The position numbers and the translations under genes were made by a program. DNA of 64,000 nt from Bog-473 sp963783965 (GTDB taxonomy: Bacteria; Actinomycetota; Acidimicrobiia; Acidimicrobiales; RAAP-2): the NCBI GenBank assembly GCA_963783965.1, contig CAWAPQ010000002.1, positions 1-64,000 on the forward strand, in the 5' to 3' direction. Below, piece by piece: positions 23,801-31,624 of this stretch (the stretch's first letter is position 1; every line of letters starts with the position of its first letter). The notes below the pieces were generated by a model. The model had not been told where the DNA came from and made no database searches. It saw nothing but the letters and a program-made list of their open reading frames with translations.

Positions 23801-25280
23801 CGGGTGCGTTGCACGGCACCTCCACGGTGGGCCCCGGTGTGCCCGCGTCACCGGTCAGCTGGGGGTCGTGGTGGAACTGCGGCCACGCGCCCGACTCGGA
23901 GACGCTCGATCCGGACCCGCTGGTGTTGTCGATCTCCCAGTGGAAGATGAACCCCTGGTCGTTCGCGCCGCCGTAGCCGGCTCCCGTGATGCCGATGTGG
24001 CCGTCCGGGTCGTCGGTCACCAGCGGTGAGCTCTGGAACCCGTAGTTCGAAGCCAGCGTCGCCACTTCGGCCCCCGAGCGGCCGTCGAAGATGTCGATGC
24101 CGAGGGTTGTGGGGACAATGACGTCTTGGTAGCCGCCTCCGGTGAGGTCGGCCGTCACCGGCGAGCCGATGACCTGACCCGTGGTCGCGGCCGTCCAGAT
24201 CACCGCGCCGTTGGAGCCGTTCAGCACGTAGACGGTATTCGCCGCCGTCCCTTCGACGACGTCGAGCTGGCCGTTGCCCTGCACGTTGGCCAGGGCGGGC
24301 GAATCGGCCGTCACTCCGTTGAGCTGGTCGCTCCAGGCCAGGCCGCAGCCGGTGTTGATGGCGAAGACCTTGTTCGAGTCCGAGGCACCCGAGTAGAAGC
24401 TCCCGTCCCCGATGACGATGCCGACGGCCCCGCCGCCCAGGAATTGGCCGACGGCCGGCGAGGAGCGGTCGATGTTCTGGTTCGTGTTGTACTGGCAGAT
24501 GAGCCCGCCTGCCGGGTTTCCCGTGCCGGCGTTGCCGCCGCTCGACATGATGCGGATGTGCCCGCCGTTGCTGTACGTCTGGCCGAAGGCCACACCGGCG
24601 CTGGAGTCGCCACCGCTGATCAGCTCGCTGTTGCCGTCGGCGTAGAGGTCGGCGGTGGCGGCCGTCGAGAACACCGAGTCACCCTGGAACCAGGGGAACC
24701 CCGGGAGCATGGCCCCGTTGCCGGCGCCCAGGGCATACGTGTTCTGACCCAGCGAACCCGCCTCCACGCCCAAGCTTCCGGAGTAGACGCCCACGGTCAA
24801 CGAGGCCGCGAGCCCGTTGTGCGGCGTCGGGTCGGTGCCGGGGTTCGTCTCCTGCGTGAACCACTGGTCGCCGCCGGTGTTGGTGATGGCCTGGTACCCG
24901 CCGCCGGTGGGGTCACCGGCCCCACCGCTCCCGACGAAGACCGAATCGGTGCCGTTGGGGGAGATGGGCGCGACCGAGGGCGAGGACTGCACGGGAGCGC
25001 CGGCGTTGTAGGGCCAACCGCCCACGCCGGTGCCATTGCTGAGGTGGTACGCGTAGACCTTCCCGGCGACGTCGCCGACGACGACGGACGGCTGCCCGTC
25101 CAGGTTGGCCACGTTGGGTGAGGACAAGGCGATCGGGCTGCCGGCGTCGGGGAGTGCCTGGCTCCACGCCTGGTTGGCGGTGAAGCCGGCCGCGTGGGCC
25201 ACCTCGTCGGCCTGGGCGGCTGGTGCCGCCTGCATCGTGGCGGTCAGGGTCAGGGCTGCAGCAGCTGCCGCCATGGACAC
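23046..25280 (-). CDS. Secreted beta-propeller protein with six alternating C-terminal repeats
   Basis: About 744 residues, exported. A signal peptide (A-A-A-A-A-L-T-L-T-A-T-M-Q-A-A-P-A-A-Q-A) is followed by a quinoprotein/FG-GAP-like propeller to about residue 465 (S-P-V-T-A-D-L-T-G-G-G-Y-Q-D-V, V-T-D-D-P-D-G-H-I-G-I). The C-terminal 250 residues are six repeats of about 44 residues built on G-G-Y-W-x-V-A-S-D-G-G-I-F-S-F-G. These alternate strictly between a G-S-T-G-S-I-H-L-N-x-P ending and a G-S-M-G-G-x-P-L-N-x-P ending. GIFSFGDA repeats are known in Acidimicrobiia-like surface proteins. The signal peptide lacks a basic start in this frame; GTG at 25314 behind GAGGAG, one frame off, would give M-N-L-R-R, so an indel near 25285 is possible. 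A surface adhesion or binding role is inference. Confidence 0.8.
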   Translation of the reverse strand: MSMAAAAAALTLTATMQAAPAAQADEVAHAAGFTANQAWSQALPDAGSPIALSSPNVANLDGQPSVVVGDVAGKVYAYHLSNGTGVGGWPYNAGAPVQSSPSVAPISPNGTDSVFVGSGGAGDPTGGGYQAITNTGGDQWFTQETNPGTDPTPHNGLAASLTVGVYSGSLGVEAGSLGQNTYALGAGNGAMLPGFPWFQGDSVFSTAATADLYADGNSELISGGDSSAGVAFGQTYSNGGHIRIMSSGGNAGTGNPAGGLICQYNTNQNIDRSSPAVGQFLGGGAVGIVIGDGSFYSGASDSNKVFAINTGCGLAWSDQLNGVTADSPALANVQGNGQLDVVEGTAANTVYVLNGSNGAVIWTAATTGQVIGSPVTADLTGGGYQDVIVPTTLGIDIFDGRSGAEVATLASNYGFQSSPLVTDDPDGHIGITGAGYGGANDQGFIFHWEIDNTSGSGSSVSESGAWPQFHHDPQLTGDAGTPGPTVEVPCNAPAGAPNGYILSASDGGVFNYGNIPFCGSTGSIHLNRPVVASAVTHDGGGYWEVASDGGMFAFGNANFYGSMGGKPLNQPIVGMAVTPDGGGYWLVASDGGIFSFGDAKFFGSTGSIHLNRPIVGMAATPSGNGYWLVASDGGIFSYGDAKFAGSMGGRPLNSPVVGMAADAGTGGYWEVAADGGIFSFGAPFYGSTGSIHLNAPIVGMEASGGGAGYRFVASDGGIFSYNAPFYGSMGGKPLNKPVVSMAGT

Positions 25281-25641
25281 CGGTATGGAAATGCTCCGCG
25301 CGGCGAAGGTTCACATCACTCCTCTTGCGTCCGGCGCCGTGCGCACCGCTCCGCCTCGTCGCTGGCGCGCCGCCGCTCGACCCGGGGCGCCGCAGAGGCA
25401 ATGTACCCGGGACGCAAGATTTGACGCCCCACAGGTCAACAATCGGCATCGCGAGACCGGGCCTTGAACCCACGCCCCAGGCCGCACCGGCATTGCGGCG
25501 CCAGACCACGAACGGAACGGTCCGGCTCCTGGTGGCACGGGGGTGTGGTGAGCCCGGGGGCGGGCATGAAGCATTCGCGCCGGACCCGCCGCCTACCATG
25601 CTCCCAGTGATCGGGTCGTCCACGAATCGGTTGACGGGCTG
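25281..25641. other. Divergent intergenic region
   Basis: About 360 bases. The left 35 bases probably encode the true N-terminus of the propeller protein (GAGGAG site and GTG at 25314) if one base is in excess. The rest has no visible gene and should hold the promoters for both sides. Confidence 0.4.
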
Positions 25642-27201
25642 ATGGGCCGTCGGATCCGATGGCTCGGGGTCATCATGGTCGTCTGCCTCGGCCTCGTGGT
25701 GGCGCAACTGGTGAACATCCAGTTGGTCAAGGCCAAGTCGCTGCAGTCGTCGCCCTTCAATCCCCGCGTCGCGTCGCAGCACTACATCAATCCGCGGGGC
25801 ACGATCTACGCCGCGGACGGAACCGTCCTGGCCAGCTCCATCCCGACGCCGGCCGGCACGGACAAAGCCGGCTATCCGTACAACTACGTGCGGCAGTACC
25901 CCCAGGGCCCCCTCTACGCGGGGATCACGGGGTACGACTCGGCGCTCTACTACGGGACCTCTGGCATCGAGGAGGAGTACGACTCCTTCCTGGGGCCGCA
26001 CCAGCAACCACCCCAGACGCTGAGCCAGCTGCTCTTCCGCGAGCAGCAGGCGACGACGACCGACAACGTGCATCTCACCGTTCAGCCCTCACTGCAGAAC
26101 ACGGCATGGCAGGCCTTGACGACGTTGCCGCCGGGCGCCAACAAGGACGGCGCGGTCGTGGTGATCCAGCCGTCGACCGGCAACATCCTGGCCATGGTCT
26201 CCAATCCCACCTTCGACCCCAACCCACTGGCAAGCACCTCGCTGCACGCGGAGCAGCTCGCCTACTACAGCTATATCCAGAAGGACCACGAAGGGTTCTT
26301 CCCGCTGCGGCCCATTGCCACGCGCGAGACCTTTCCCCCCGGCTCCACCATGAAGGTCGTGACGAGTACCGCCGCCTACAACCTCAAGCCGACTCTGGCG
26401 GCGTTCAACTACCCGGTGCAGCAGTGTCAGAAGTTCTCGGACTCCAACGTCCAATTGTGCGACCAGTCCGGCCCCTGCGGCGGGATGATGACTCAGATGC
26501 TCCCCTTCTCGTGCGACCCCGGCTACGCCGAGCTGGGCGTGCAGCTCGGCGTCCCGATCATGACGAAGCAGTCAGAGCTGTTCGGGTACAACTCGGTGCC
26601 CGGCATCGACCTCCCGGACACGTCAACCTCTGTCTTCCCGCCCTTGGCGCCGAACTCACAGGCCTTCCTCGGGCAGAGCTCCATCGGCCAGTACAACGTG
26701 CAGACCACCGCGCTCCAGAACGCCATGGTGGCGGCCGGCATCGCCAACAAGGGGGTGCTGATGACGCCGCACCTCATGTCCACCATCGTCGACTCCCAGG
26801 GCTCCACCGTGGAGACCTACACCCCGAAGGCGGCCTCAACGGTGGCGACTGCGCTGGCGGCCCAGCAGGTCACCTCCCTGATGGAGGGCGTCGTGGCCAG
26901 CGGCACGGCGGCCGGGGTCGGCTTCCCCTCCTACCTGTGCGCAGCGGTCAAGACGGGAACGGCACAGACCGACCCGACCACCGGACTGACCGACACCTGG
27001 ATGATCGGGTTCGCCCCGGCCGACAACCCCCAGGTGGCCGTCGCCGTCGTCGTGCCACGGCAGGCGAACAGCTCCGATGGCGCCAGCGTCGCCGGACCGA
27101 TCATGAACCGTGTCCTGCAGGCCGCGGTGCCGCAGTCGTCGGTGTCCCAGCCCTGCAGCGTCCAACCCGTTCCGACCTCGAGCTTCACGTCGGCTCCCTG
27201 A
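25642..27201 (+). CDS. Class B penicillin-binding protein (PbpA-like transpeptidase)
   Basis: A 519-residue membrane-anchored D,D-transpeptidase of the FtsI/PbpA family. It has an N-terminal helix (I-M-V-V-C-L-G-L-V-V-A-Q-L), then the dimerisation domain with N-P-R-G-T-I-Y-A-A-D-G and a G-S-x-x-x-Y-G-type region. The transpeptidase domain has F-P-P-G-S-T-M-K (nucleophile Ser235, Lys238) and A-A-V-K-T-G-T-A-Q-T (Lys437). The second motif, normally S-x-N, reads F-S-C-D here (residues 290-292), so Asn is replaced by Asp. It crosslinks peptidoglycan at the outer face of the membrane. No FtsW/RodA partner is adjacent. An ArsR-type regulator begins 46 bases downstream on the same strand. Confidence 0.9.
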   Translation: MGRRIRWLGVIMVVCLGLVVAQLVNIQLVKAKSLQSSPFNPRVASQHYINPRGTIYAADGTVLASSIPTPAGTDKAGYPYNYVRQYPQGPLYAGITGYDSALYYGTSGIEEEYDSFLGPHQQPPQTLSQLLFREQQATTTDNVHLTVQPSLQNTAWQALTTLPPGANKDGAVVVIQPSTGNILAMVSNPTFDPNPLASTSLHAEQLAYYSYIQKDHEGFFPLRPIATRETFPPGSTMKVVTSTAAYNLKPTLAAFNYPVQQCQKFSDSNVQLCDQSGPCGGMMTQMLPFSCDPGYAELGVQLGVPIMTKQSELFGYNSVPGIDLPDTSTSVFPPLAPNSQAFLGQSSIGQYNVQTTALQNAMVAAGIANKGVLMTPHLMSTIVDSQGSTVETYTPKAASTVATALAAQQVTSLMEGVVASGTAAGVGFPSYLCAAVKTGTAQTDPTTGLTDTWMIGFAPADNPQVAVAVVVPRQANSSDGASVAGPIMNRVLQAAVPQSSVSQPCSVQPVPTSSFTSAP

Positions 27202-27236
27202 GCCCCCCGGGTATCCGCACCCTGCCGGACCCCAGT

Positions 27237-27264
27237 ACACTATCTGCATGCCTACGCAGGTAGT
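27237..27264 (+). promoter_or_regulatory. Operator and -10 region of the metal operon
   Basis: An inverted repeat ACTATCTGC-(8)-GCAGGTAGT at 27239-27264 matches in 8 of 9 pairs and spans the ArsR start codon. A TACACT -10-like element at 27236-27241 implies a leaderless or nearly leaderless message. A bound ArsR dimer would block both transcription and start-site access. Confidence 0.55.
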
Positions 27265-27568
27265 TAGCAGTACGGCCGGAGAGGAGGTCCGCTCGGCTGT
27301 CGGGATGTTGAAGCTCCTGGCCGACGAGACCCGGCTCCGGGTCATCTGCGCCCTGCTCGAGGGCGAGCACCCGGTCAACGAATTGGCCGAGCTGGTCGGG
27401 GCCCAACCCGCTGCGGTCTCCCAGCACCTGGCCAAGCTGCGCCTGGCGCGCCTGGTGCGCAGCCGGCGGGAGGGCACTCGGATCTTCTACGTGCTCGATG
27501 ACGCGCACGTCCGCCGCCTCGTCGAGGAAGTGCTGTCCCACGCCGACCACGTGACGGCCCATGGCTGA
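27248..27568 (+). CDS. ArsR/SmtB family metal-responsive repressor
   Basis: A 106-residue winged-helix repressor. The core reads M-L-K-L-L-A-D-E-T-R-L-R-V-I-C-A-L-L, then V-N-E-L-A-E-L-V-G-A-Q-P-A-A-V-S-Q-H-L-A-K-L-R as the recognition helix, and a wing R-S-R-R-E-G-T-R-I-F-Y-V. The C-terminal helix carries D-D-A-H-V-x-x-L-V-x-x-V-L-S-H-A-D-H, the pattern of alpha5-type sites that bind zinc or cobalt in CzrA/SmtB/NmtR. There are no alpha3 Cys ligands. ATG at 27248 has no Shine-Dalgarno site but sits right after a -10-like element, so it may be leaderless. The next gene (CDF exporter) overlaps its stop by 8 bases, so the target is metal efflux. Confidence 0.9.
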   Translation: MPTQVVSSTAGEEVRSAVGMLKLLADETRLRVICALLEGEHPVNELAELVGAQPAAVSQHLAKLRLARLVRSRREGTRIFYVLDDAHVRRLVEEVLSHADHVTAHG

Positions 27569-28481
27569 CGGCCACGACCACCACGCCGGGCAGCCGTCGG
27601 TGGACACCGACCGCCGCGCCCTGACCGTGGCGCTGGTGCTCCTCGTCGCCTTCATGGTGTTCGAGGTCGGATCCGCCATCGCGTCCAACTCGCTCGTCCT
27701 GCTGGCCGACGCCGGCCACATGCTCGTCGACGTCGGTGCCATCGCAGGCTCGTTGGTGGCCATCCGGCTGGCGGCACGCCCGGAGACGGGCTCGCACACC
27801 TACGGCATGAAGCGGGCCGAGATCCTGGCCGCCGCCGGCAACGCGATCGCCCTCTTGATCGTCTCGGCACTGGTGACGTACGACGCGGTGGTCCGGCTCG
27901 TCCACCCGACTTCGGTCGACGGCACGGTTCTCATCGTCGTCGCCGCGGTGGGCGTGGCGGTCAACGTGGCCGCGACCGTCACGATCTCCCGGGCCAACCG
28001 GCGCTCCCTCAACGTCGAGGGCGCCTACCGCCACATCCTGACCGACCTCTACGGGTTCGCCGGCACGCTGATCGCCGGCGCGGTGATCGTCATCTGGGGC
28101 TTCGACCGCGCCGACGCCATCGCATCGCTCGTCGTCGTGCTCCTGATGCTCAAGGCGGCCATCGAGTTGCTGCGCCCCGCCCTGCGCATCCTCCTGGAGG
28201 CCACGCCCGAGGACATCGACGTGGCGGAGGTGCGGCGGCACCTGATGGAACTGCCCGAGGTGCAGTCGGTGCACGACCTGCACGCCTGGACGCTCACCTC
28301 CTCGTTGCCCGTCCTGACCGCGCACGTCGTGGTCACCGATGAGTGCTTCACGACGGGCCAGGCCGGTCGAGTGCTCGACCACTTGCAGGAGTGCCTCTCG
28401 GACCACTTCGACGTGGCGCACTCGACCCTGCAGTTCGAGTCCCCGGGACACATCGAGCACGAGCTCGGCGGCCACCCCTAG
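27561..28481 (+). CDS. czcD: Cation diffusion facilitator (CzcD/ZitB-like metal exporter)
   Basis: A 306-residue six-helix CDF antiporter that exports Zn2+, Co2+ or similar in exchange for protons across the inner membrane. Signatures: a His-rich N-terminus (D-G-H-D-H-H), A-D-A-G-H-M-L-V-D in helix 2 with the His/Asp metal site, and H-I-L-T-D-L-Y-G in helix 5. A cytoplasmic C-terminal domain has V-H-D-L-H-A-W-T-L-T. The H-x-x-x-D pairs favour zinc or cobalt. It overlaps the ArsR gene by 8 bases and is surely co-transcribed and repressed by it in the absence of metal. It ends only 4 bases from the convergent methyltransferase gene. Confidence 0.92.
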   Translation: MADGHDHHAGQPSVDTDRRALTVALVLLVAFMVFEVGSAIASNSLVLLADAGHMLVDVGAIAGSLVAIRLAARPETGSHTYGMKRAEILAAAGNAIALLIVSALVTYDAVVRLVHPTSVDGTVLIVVAAVGVAVNVAATVTISRANRRSLNVEGAYRHILTDLYGFAGTLIAGAVIVIWGFDRADAIASLVVVLLMLKAAIELLRPALRILLEATPEDIDVAEVRRHLMELPEVQSVHDLHAWTLTSSLPVLTAHVVVTDECFTTGQAGRVLDHLQECLSDHFDVAHSTLQFESPGHIEHELGGHP

Positions 28482-28485
28482 GCGC

Positions 28486-29793
28486 CTACGTGCGGGCGGA
28501 GTGCGGCTCCAACGCGGCCACGAGCTCCACGTGCTCGGTCATGGGGAAGATATCGAAGGCACGCAGCGCCGTCAGGCGCCAGCCCTCGTCCAGCAGGACG
28601 CGGAGATCGCGCCCCAAGGACGAGGGGTCGCACGACACGTAGATCAACCGGCGCACGCTTGATGCGTGCAGGGCGAGGGACCGCATGACGCCGGTCCCCG
28701 CACCCTCGCGGGCGGGGTCCAGCACGACGACGTCGGGCCGGCCCAGCGCGGACTCCACCAGTGCGGGCGTGACCTCGCCTTCGAGGACGCGCAGGTTGGG
28801 GAAGGTGGCGCCGTTGTGCCGGGCGTCGGCACAGGCCCGTCCGTCACGCTCGACGGCCAGGACCGAGCCCGTCGGGCCCACCGCCTCGGCGAGAGGGACG
28901 GAGAACAGGCCGGCACCGGCGTAGAGGTCCGCCACCGTCGCCCCCTCGCAGGGGCCGACCAGGTCCAGGACCGCGGCCAACAATGCGGTGGCGGCACCGA
29001 TGTGGACCTGCCAGAAGACCCCGGGAGAGATCCGGTAGGTGCGTCCGTCGACCGCCGCATGGACGGCTCCGGGGGGATGCCGGACCTTTCCTCCCACCAC
29101 CATCCCGGTGCCGATGTCGGGCAGGCGGGGGGCGGATCGGCCGCGCCCCGTGACCGAGACCAGCGCCTCGCCCGTTCCCGGGCCGGTCACGACCTCCAGC
29201 TCGGTCGCGCCCGGCCACAAGACGGTGAGCGCGTCGGTGGCGGTGACGGCCGGGCTGGCCACAGGGCAATCGCGGACGTATTCCAGGCGGTGGGAGCGGT
29301 GGCGCCGGAACCCGAGGGCACCGCGGCCGTCCACCGCCACCCGCACCCGGCTGCGCCAGCCCAGGCCGTCGGCGTCACCGGCCACCGGTTCCACCTCGAC
29401 GTCCCGGTCCAGGTCGGCCAGGCGCCCCAGTTGCTCGGCGATGCGGTACGCCTTCAGGCGGCGCTGCGCCCCGAGCTCCACGTGCTGGAAGTCACAGCCG
29501 CCGCAGCGTCCGGGCCCGGCATGCGGGCAGGGCGCCTGCACGCGGTCGGGGGAGCGGGTCAGGATCTCCACCGCGTCCGCCCGCAGGTAGGAGGTGGTGC
29601 GCGCCGTCACCCGGGCCCGCACCCGCTCGCCGGGAAGGCTGTGGCGCACGAACACCACCTTGCCGTCGGGGGCCCGGCCCACGCAGCCACCGCCGGCGGC
29701 GATGGCGCCCACCTCCAGCTCCAGGAGATCGTCCTCGGCCGCCGTGCCCTCCGGTGTCCCCTCCGGTGGCGACGGGTCGGGCATGGTGGACAC
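28486..29793 (-). CDS. 23S rRNA (uracil-5-)-methyltransferase RumA-type, TrmA/RlmD family
   Basis: A 435-residue RNA m5U methyltransferase. It has an N-terminal TRAM domain (L-E-V-G-A-I-A-A-G-G-G-C-V-G-R), a likely 4Fe-4S site with C89-x7-C97-G-G-C100-D-F-Q-H and a further Cys near 175 (V-R-D-C-P), and a SAM-binding loop A-D-L-Y-A-G-A-G-L-F-S. The catalytic motif is Y-V-S-C-D-P-S-S-L-G-R-D, with the nucleophilic Cys. It methylates uridine at C5 in rRNA or tRNA using SAM. Whether the target is U1939, U747 or tRNA U54 cannot be told. The annotated start is GTG at 29793; ATG at 29784 is also possible. Confidence 0.9.
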   Translation of the reverse strand: MSTMPDPSPPEGTPEGTAAEDDLLELEVGAIAAGGGCVGRAPDGKVVFVRHSLPGERVRARVTARTTSYLRADAVEILTRSPDRVQAPCPHAGPGRCGGCDFQHVELGAQRRLKAYRIAEQLGRLADLDRDVEVEPVAGDADGLGWRSRVRVAVDGRGALGFRRHRSHRLEYVRDCPVASPAVTATDALTVLWPGATELEVVTGPGTGEALVSVTGRGRSAPRLPDIGTGMVVGGKVRHPPGAVHAAVDGRTYRISPGVFWQVHIGAATALLAAVLDLVGPCEGATVADLYAGAGLFSVPLAEAVGPTGSVLAVERDGRACADARHNGATFPNLRVLEGEVTPALVESALGRPDVVVLDPAREGAGTGVMRSLALHASSVRRLIYVSCDPSSLGRDLRVLLDEGWRLTALRAFDIFPMTEHVELVAALEPHSART

Positions 29794-29841
29794 AGCCGCA
29801 GAGCGTAGGGCGAGCCGATTGGACAGAATTCCTGTCGAGAG

Positions 29842-29868
29842 TGTCGATCCGGGGCCTTCCCGATCGTC
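29842..29868 (+). promoter_or_regulatory. Candidate ECF42-type promoter
   Basis: TGTCGA (29842-29847), a 17-base spacer and CGTC (29865-29868) agree with the promoter motif I recall for ECF42 sigma factors (TGTCGA and CG[A/T]C). It lies about 40 bases ahead of the DGPF gene of the same operon. A second TGTCGA at 29833 is nearby. This would make the operon autoregulated. Confidence 0.5.
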
Positions 29869-29910
29869 GTCAGGACGACACGAACCAACCAGCCCACAAT
29901 GGAGGACCCA

Positions 29911-30258
29911 ATGCGATACCTGTTGATGATTGCCCTCGAGGAGAGCGCGAGCTCCCGGACCCCCGAGGAAGACGGCCAGCAGATGCAGCCCGAGTACGCC
30001 GCCTTTGCCAAGGAGATGGCCGAGCGCGGGGTGCTGCTGGGAGGAGAGCGCCTGCGCTTGACCAGCGACGCCACCACGGTCCGGGTCCGCAACGGCGAGA
30101 CGCTCGCCACCGACGGTCCGTTCGCCGAGACCAAGGAGCAGCTGGCCGGTTACTTCCTCGTCGACTGCAAGAACCTCGACGAGGCCATCGACGTCGCGTC
30201 CCGGATCCCGGGCGCGAAGGACGGCTCCATCGAAGTGAGGCCGATCTGGGAGATGTGA
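29911..30258 (+). CDS. DGPF/YCII-domain protein
   Basis: A 115-residue YCII-related (DGPF) protein. The D-G-P-F motif is seen in L-A-T-D-G-P-F-A-E-T-K-E, with the typical start M-R-Y-L-L-M-I and the conserved G-Y-F-L-V-D-C. Such proteins form small ferredoxin-like dimers and have no established reaction. They are regularly encoded next to ECF42 sigma factors, exactly as here. The ATG at 29911 has a TGGAGGA site. Its stop overlaps the start of the sigma-factor gene (ATGTGA), so translation is coupled. The DGPF protein may sense or act on the signal that the sigma factor responds to, but this is unproven. Confidence 0.9.
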   Translation: MRYLLMIALEESASSRTPEEDGQQMQPEYAAFAKEMAERGVLLGGERLRLTSDATTVRVRNGETLATDGPFAETKEQLAGYFLVDCKNLDEAIDVASRIPGAKDGSIEVRPIWEM

Positions 30259-31484
30259 CGGCCGAGGTCGAGGCCGCCGTTGCCGAGGCGTTCCACGCCG
30301 AGTGGGGCCGGGTCGTCGCGACCCTGGTCCGGCTCACCGGCGACTGGGACCTCGCAGAGGAGTGCGCGCAGGATGCCTTCGCGACCGCGCTGGAGCGCTG
30401 GCCCCGCGATGGCATCCCGCGCCGCCCCGGCGCGTGGCTCACGACGGTGGCCCGCAACCGGGCCGTCGATCGCGCCCGGCGCCAACGCCTGGGTGATTCG
30501 AAGACGCAGGAGGTCGCGGTCATGACAGCGGGAGCGGAGGACGAGGCGACGGCCGAGGACGTGCCCGACGACCGTCTCGGTCTGATGTTCACCTGCTGTC
30601 ACCCGGCCCTGTCCTTCGAGGCGCAGGTGGCGTTGACCCTGCGCACCCTCGCCGGCATGACGACGCCGGAGATCGCCCATGCCTTCTTGGTGCCCGAGGC
30701 CACCATGGCGCAGCGGCTCGTGCGGGCCAAGCGCAAGATCCGCAACGCGGGCATTCCCTTCGCGGTGCCACCGCCGCATCAGTTGGTGGAGCGCACGGCC
30801 GCCGTGTTGGCCGTCCTCTATCTCCTCTTCAACGAGGGGTATTCCGCTACTTCCGGCACGGACCTGGTTCGCCGCAGCCTCACGGCCGAGGCCATACGCC
30901 TCGGCCGTGTCCTGTGCACCCTCATGCCCGACGAGCCAGAGGCGCTCGGACTGGTCGCGCTGATGTTGTTCCACGATGCGCGCAGCCCGGCGCGGGTCGA
31001 TCGCAACGGCGACATCGTCGTCCTGACCGAGCAGGACCGATCGCTGTGGGACACGGCCGCCATCGCCGAGGGTCGGGACCGGCTCAATGCGGCCAGGCGC
31101 CTGGGCCGCCCGGGGCCCTTCCAACTGCAAGCCGCGATCGCGGCCTGCCACGTCAGGGACGATGGGCCGACGGACTGGGCGGAGATCGCCGAGCTCTACG
31201 ACCACCTGTTCGTGATGACGCCGTCGGCCGTCATCGCCCTGAACCGGGCCGTGGCCGTGTCGATGAGCGAGGGCCCCGAGGCCGGGCTGGCGCTGCTGGA
31301 CCGCATCGCGCCGGACGGCGAGCTCCGCGCCTACCACCTGCTCCCCGCCGCGCGCGCCGACATGCTGCGCCGCCTGGGTCGCCGAGGCGAGGCCGCCGAG
31401 GCCTACCGCCGGGCCTTTGACCTGGCGGGAACCGACGCCGAGCGCCGCTACCTGGAGCGGCGCCTTCTCGAAGCCACCGCCTAG
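30255..31484 (+). CDS. ECF42-type RNA polymerase sigma factor with C-terminal extension
   Basis: A 409-residue ECF sigma factor with region 2 (W-D-L-A-E-E-C-A-Q-D-A-F-A-T-A-L-E-R-W and W-L-T-T-V-A-R-N-R-A-V-D-R-A-R-R). Region 4 has L-R-T-L-A-G-M-T-T-P-E-I-A-H-A-F-L-V-P-E-A-T-M-A-Q-R-L-V-R-A-K-R-K-I. A DUF6596/TPR-like helical extension of about 200 residues follows, with L-Y-L-L-F-N-E-G-Y and repeated helices to the end. This layout, with no anti-sigma gene nearby, defines the ECF42 group, where the C-terminal part is needed for activity. GTG at 30255 overlaps the stop of the DGPF gene. A hairpin terminator follows. The operon probably controls its own promoter. Confidence 0.9.
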   Translation: MTAEVEAAVAEAFHAEWGRVVATLVRLTGDWDLAEECAQDAFATALERWPRDGIPRRPGAWLTTVARNRAVDRARRQRLGDSKTQEVAVMTAGAEDEATAEDVPDDRLGLMFTCCHPALSFEAQVALTLRTLAGMTTPEIAHAFLVPEATMAQRLVRAKRKIRNAGIPFAVPPPHQLVERTAAVLAVLYLLFNEGYSATSGTDLVRRSLTAEAIRLGRVLCTLMPDEPEALGLVALMLFHDARSPARVDRNGDIVVLTEQDRSLWDTAAIAEGRDRLNAARRLGRPGPFQLQAAIAACHVRDDGPTDWAEIAELYDHLFVMTPSAVIALNRAVAVSMSEGPEAGLALLDRIAPDGELRAYHLLPAARADMLRRLGRRGEAAEAYRRAFDLAGTDAERRYLERRLLEATA

Positions 31485-31508
31485 CCGCCGGCGTCGCCAC
31501 GCTCCCTC

Positions 31509-31529
31509 GTGCGCCGGGACCCGGCGCAC
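31509..31529 (+). terminator. Hairpin after the sigma-factor operon
   Basis: A perfect 9-bp stem GTGCGCCGG / CCGGCGCAC with a GAC loop lies 25 bases after the stop codon; the trailing bases (CGGTTTGA) give only a short T-run. Confidence 0.55.
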
Positions 31530-31624
31530 CGGTTTGACAGGCCGAGACCCCGTTGCAATCGTCTCGGCCGGACCACCGCCCGCCGGGCGCAGGTTCCCGA
31601 CGAGTGCGAGAGGACGGCTGGACC

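Noticed and set aside
24126..25121. A 331-codon plus-strand frame opposite the propeller gene
   Set aside because: Gly/Val/Arg-rich shadow; no start site and no fold.
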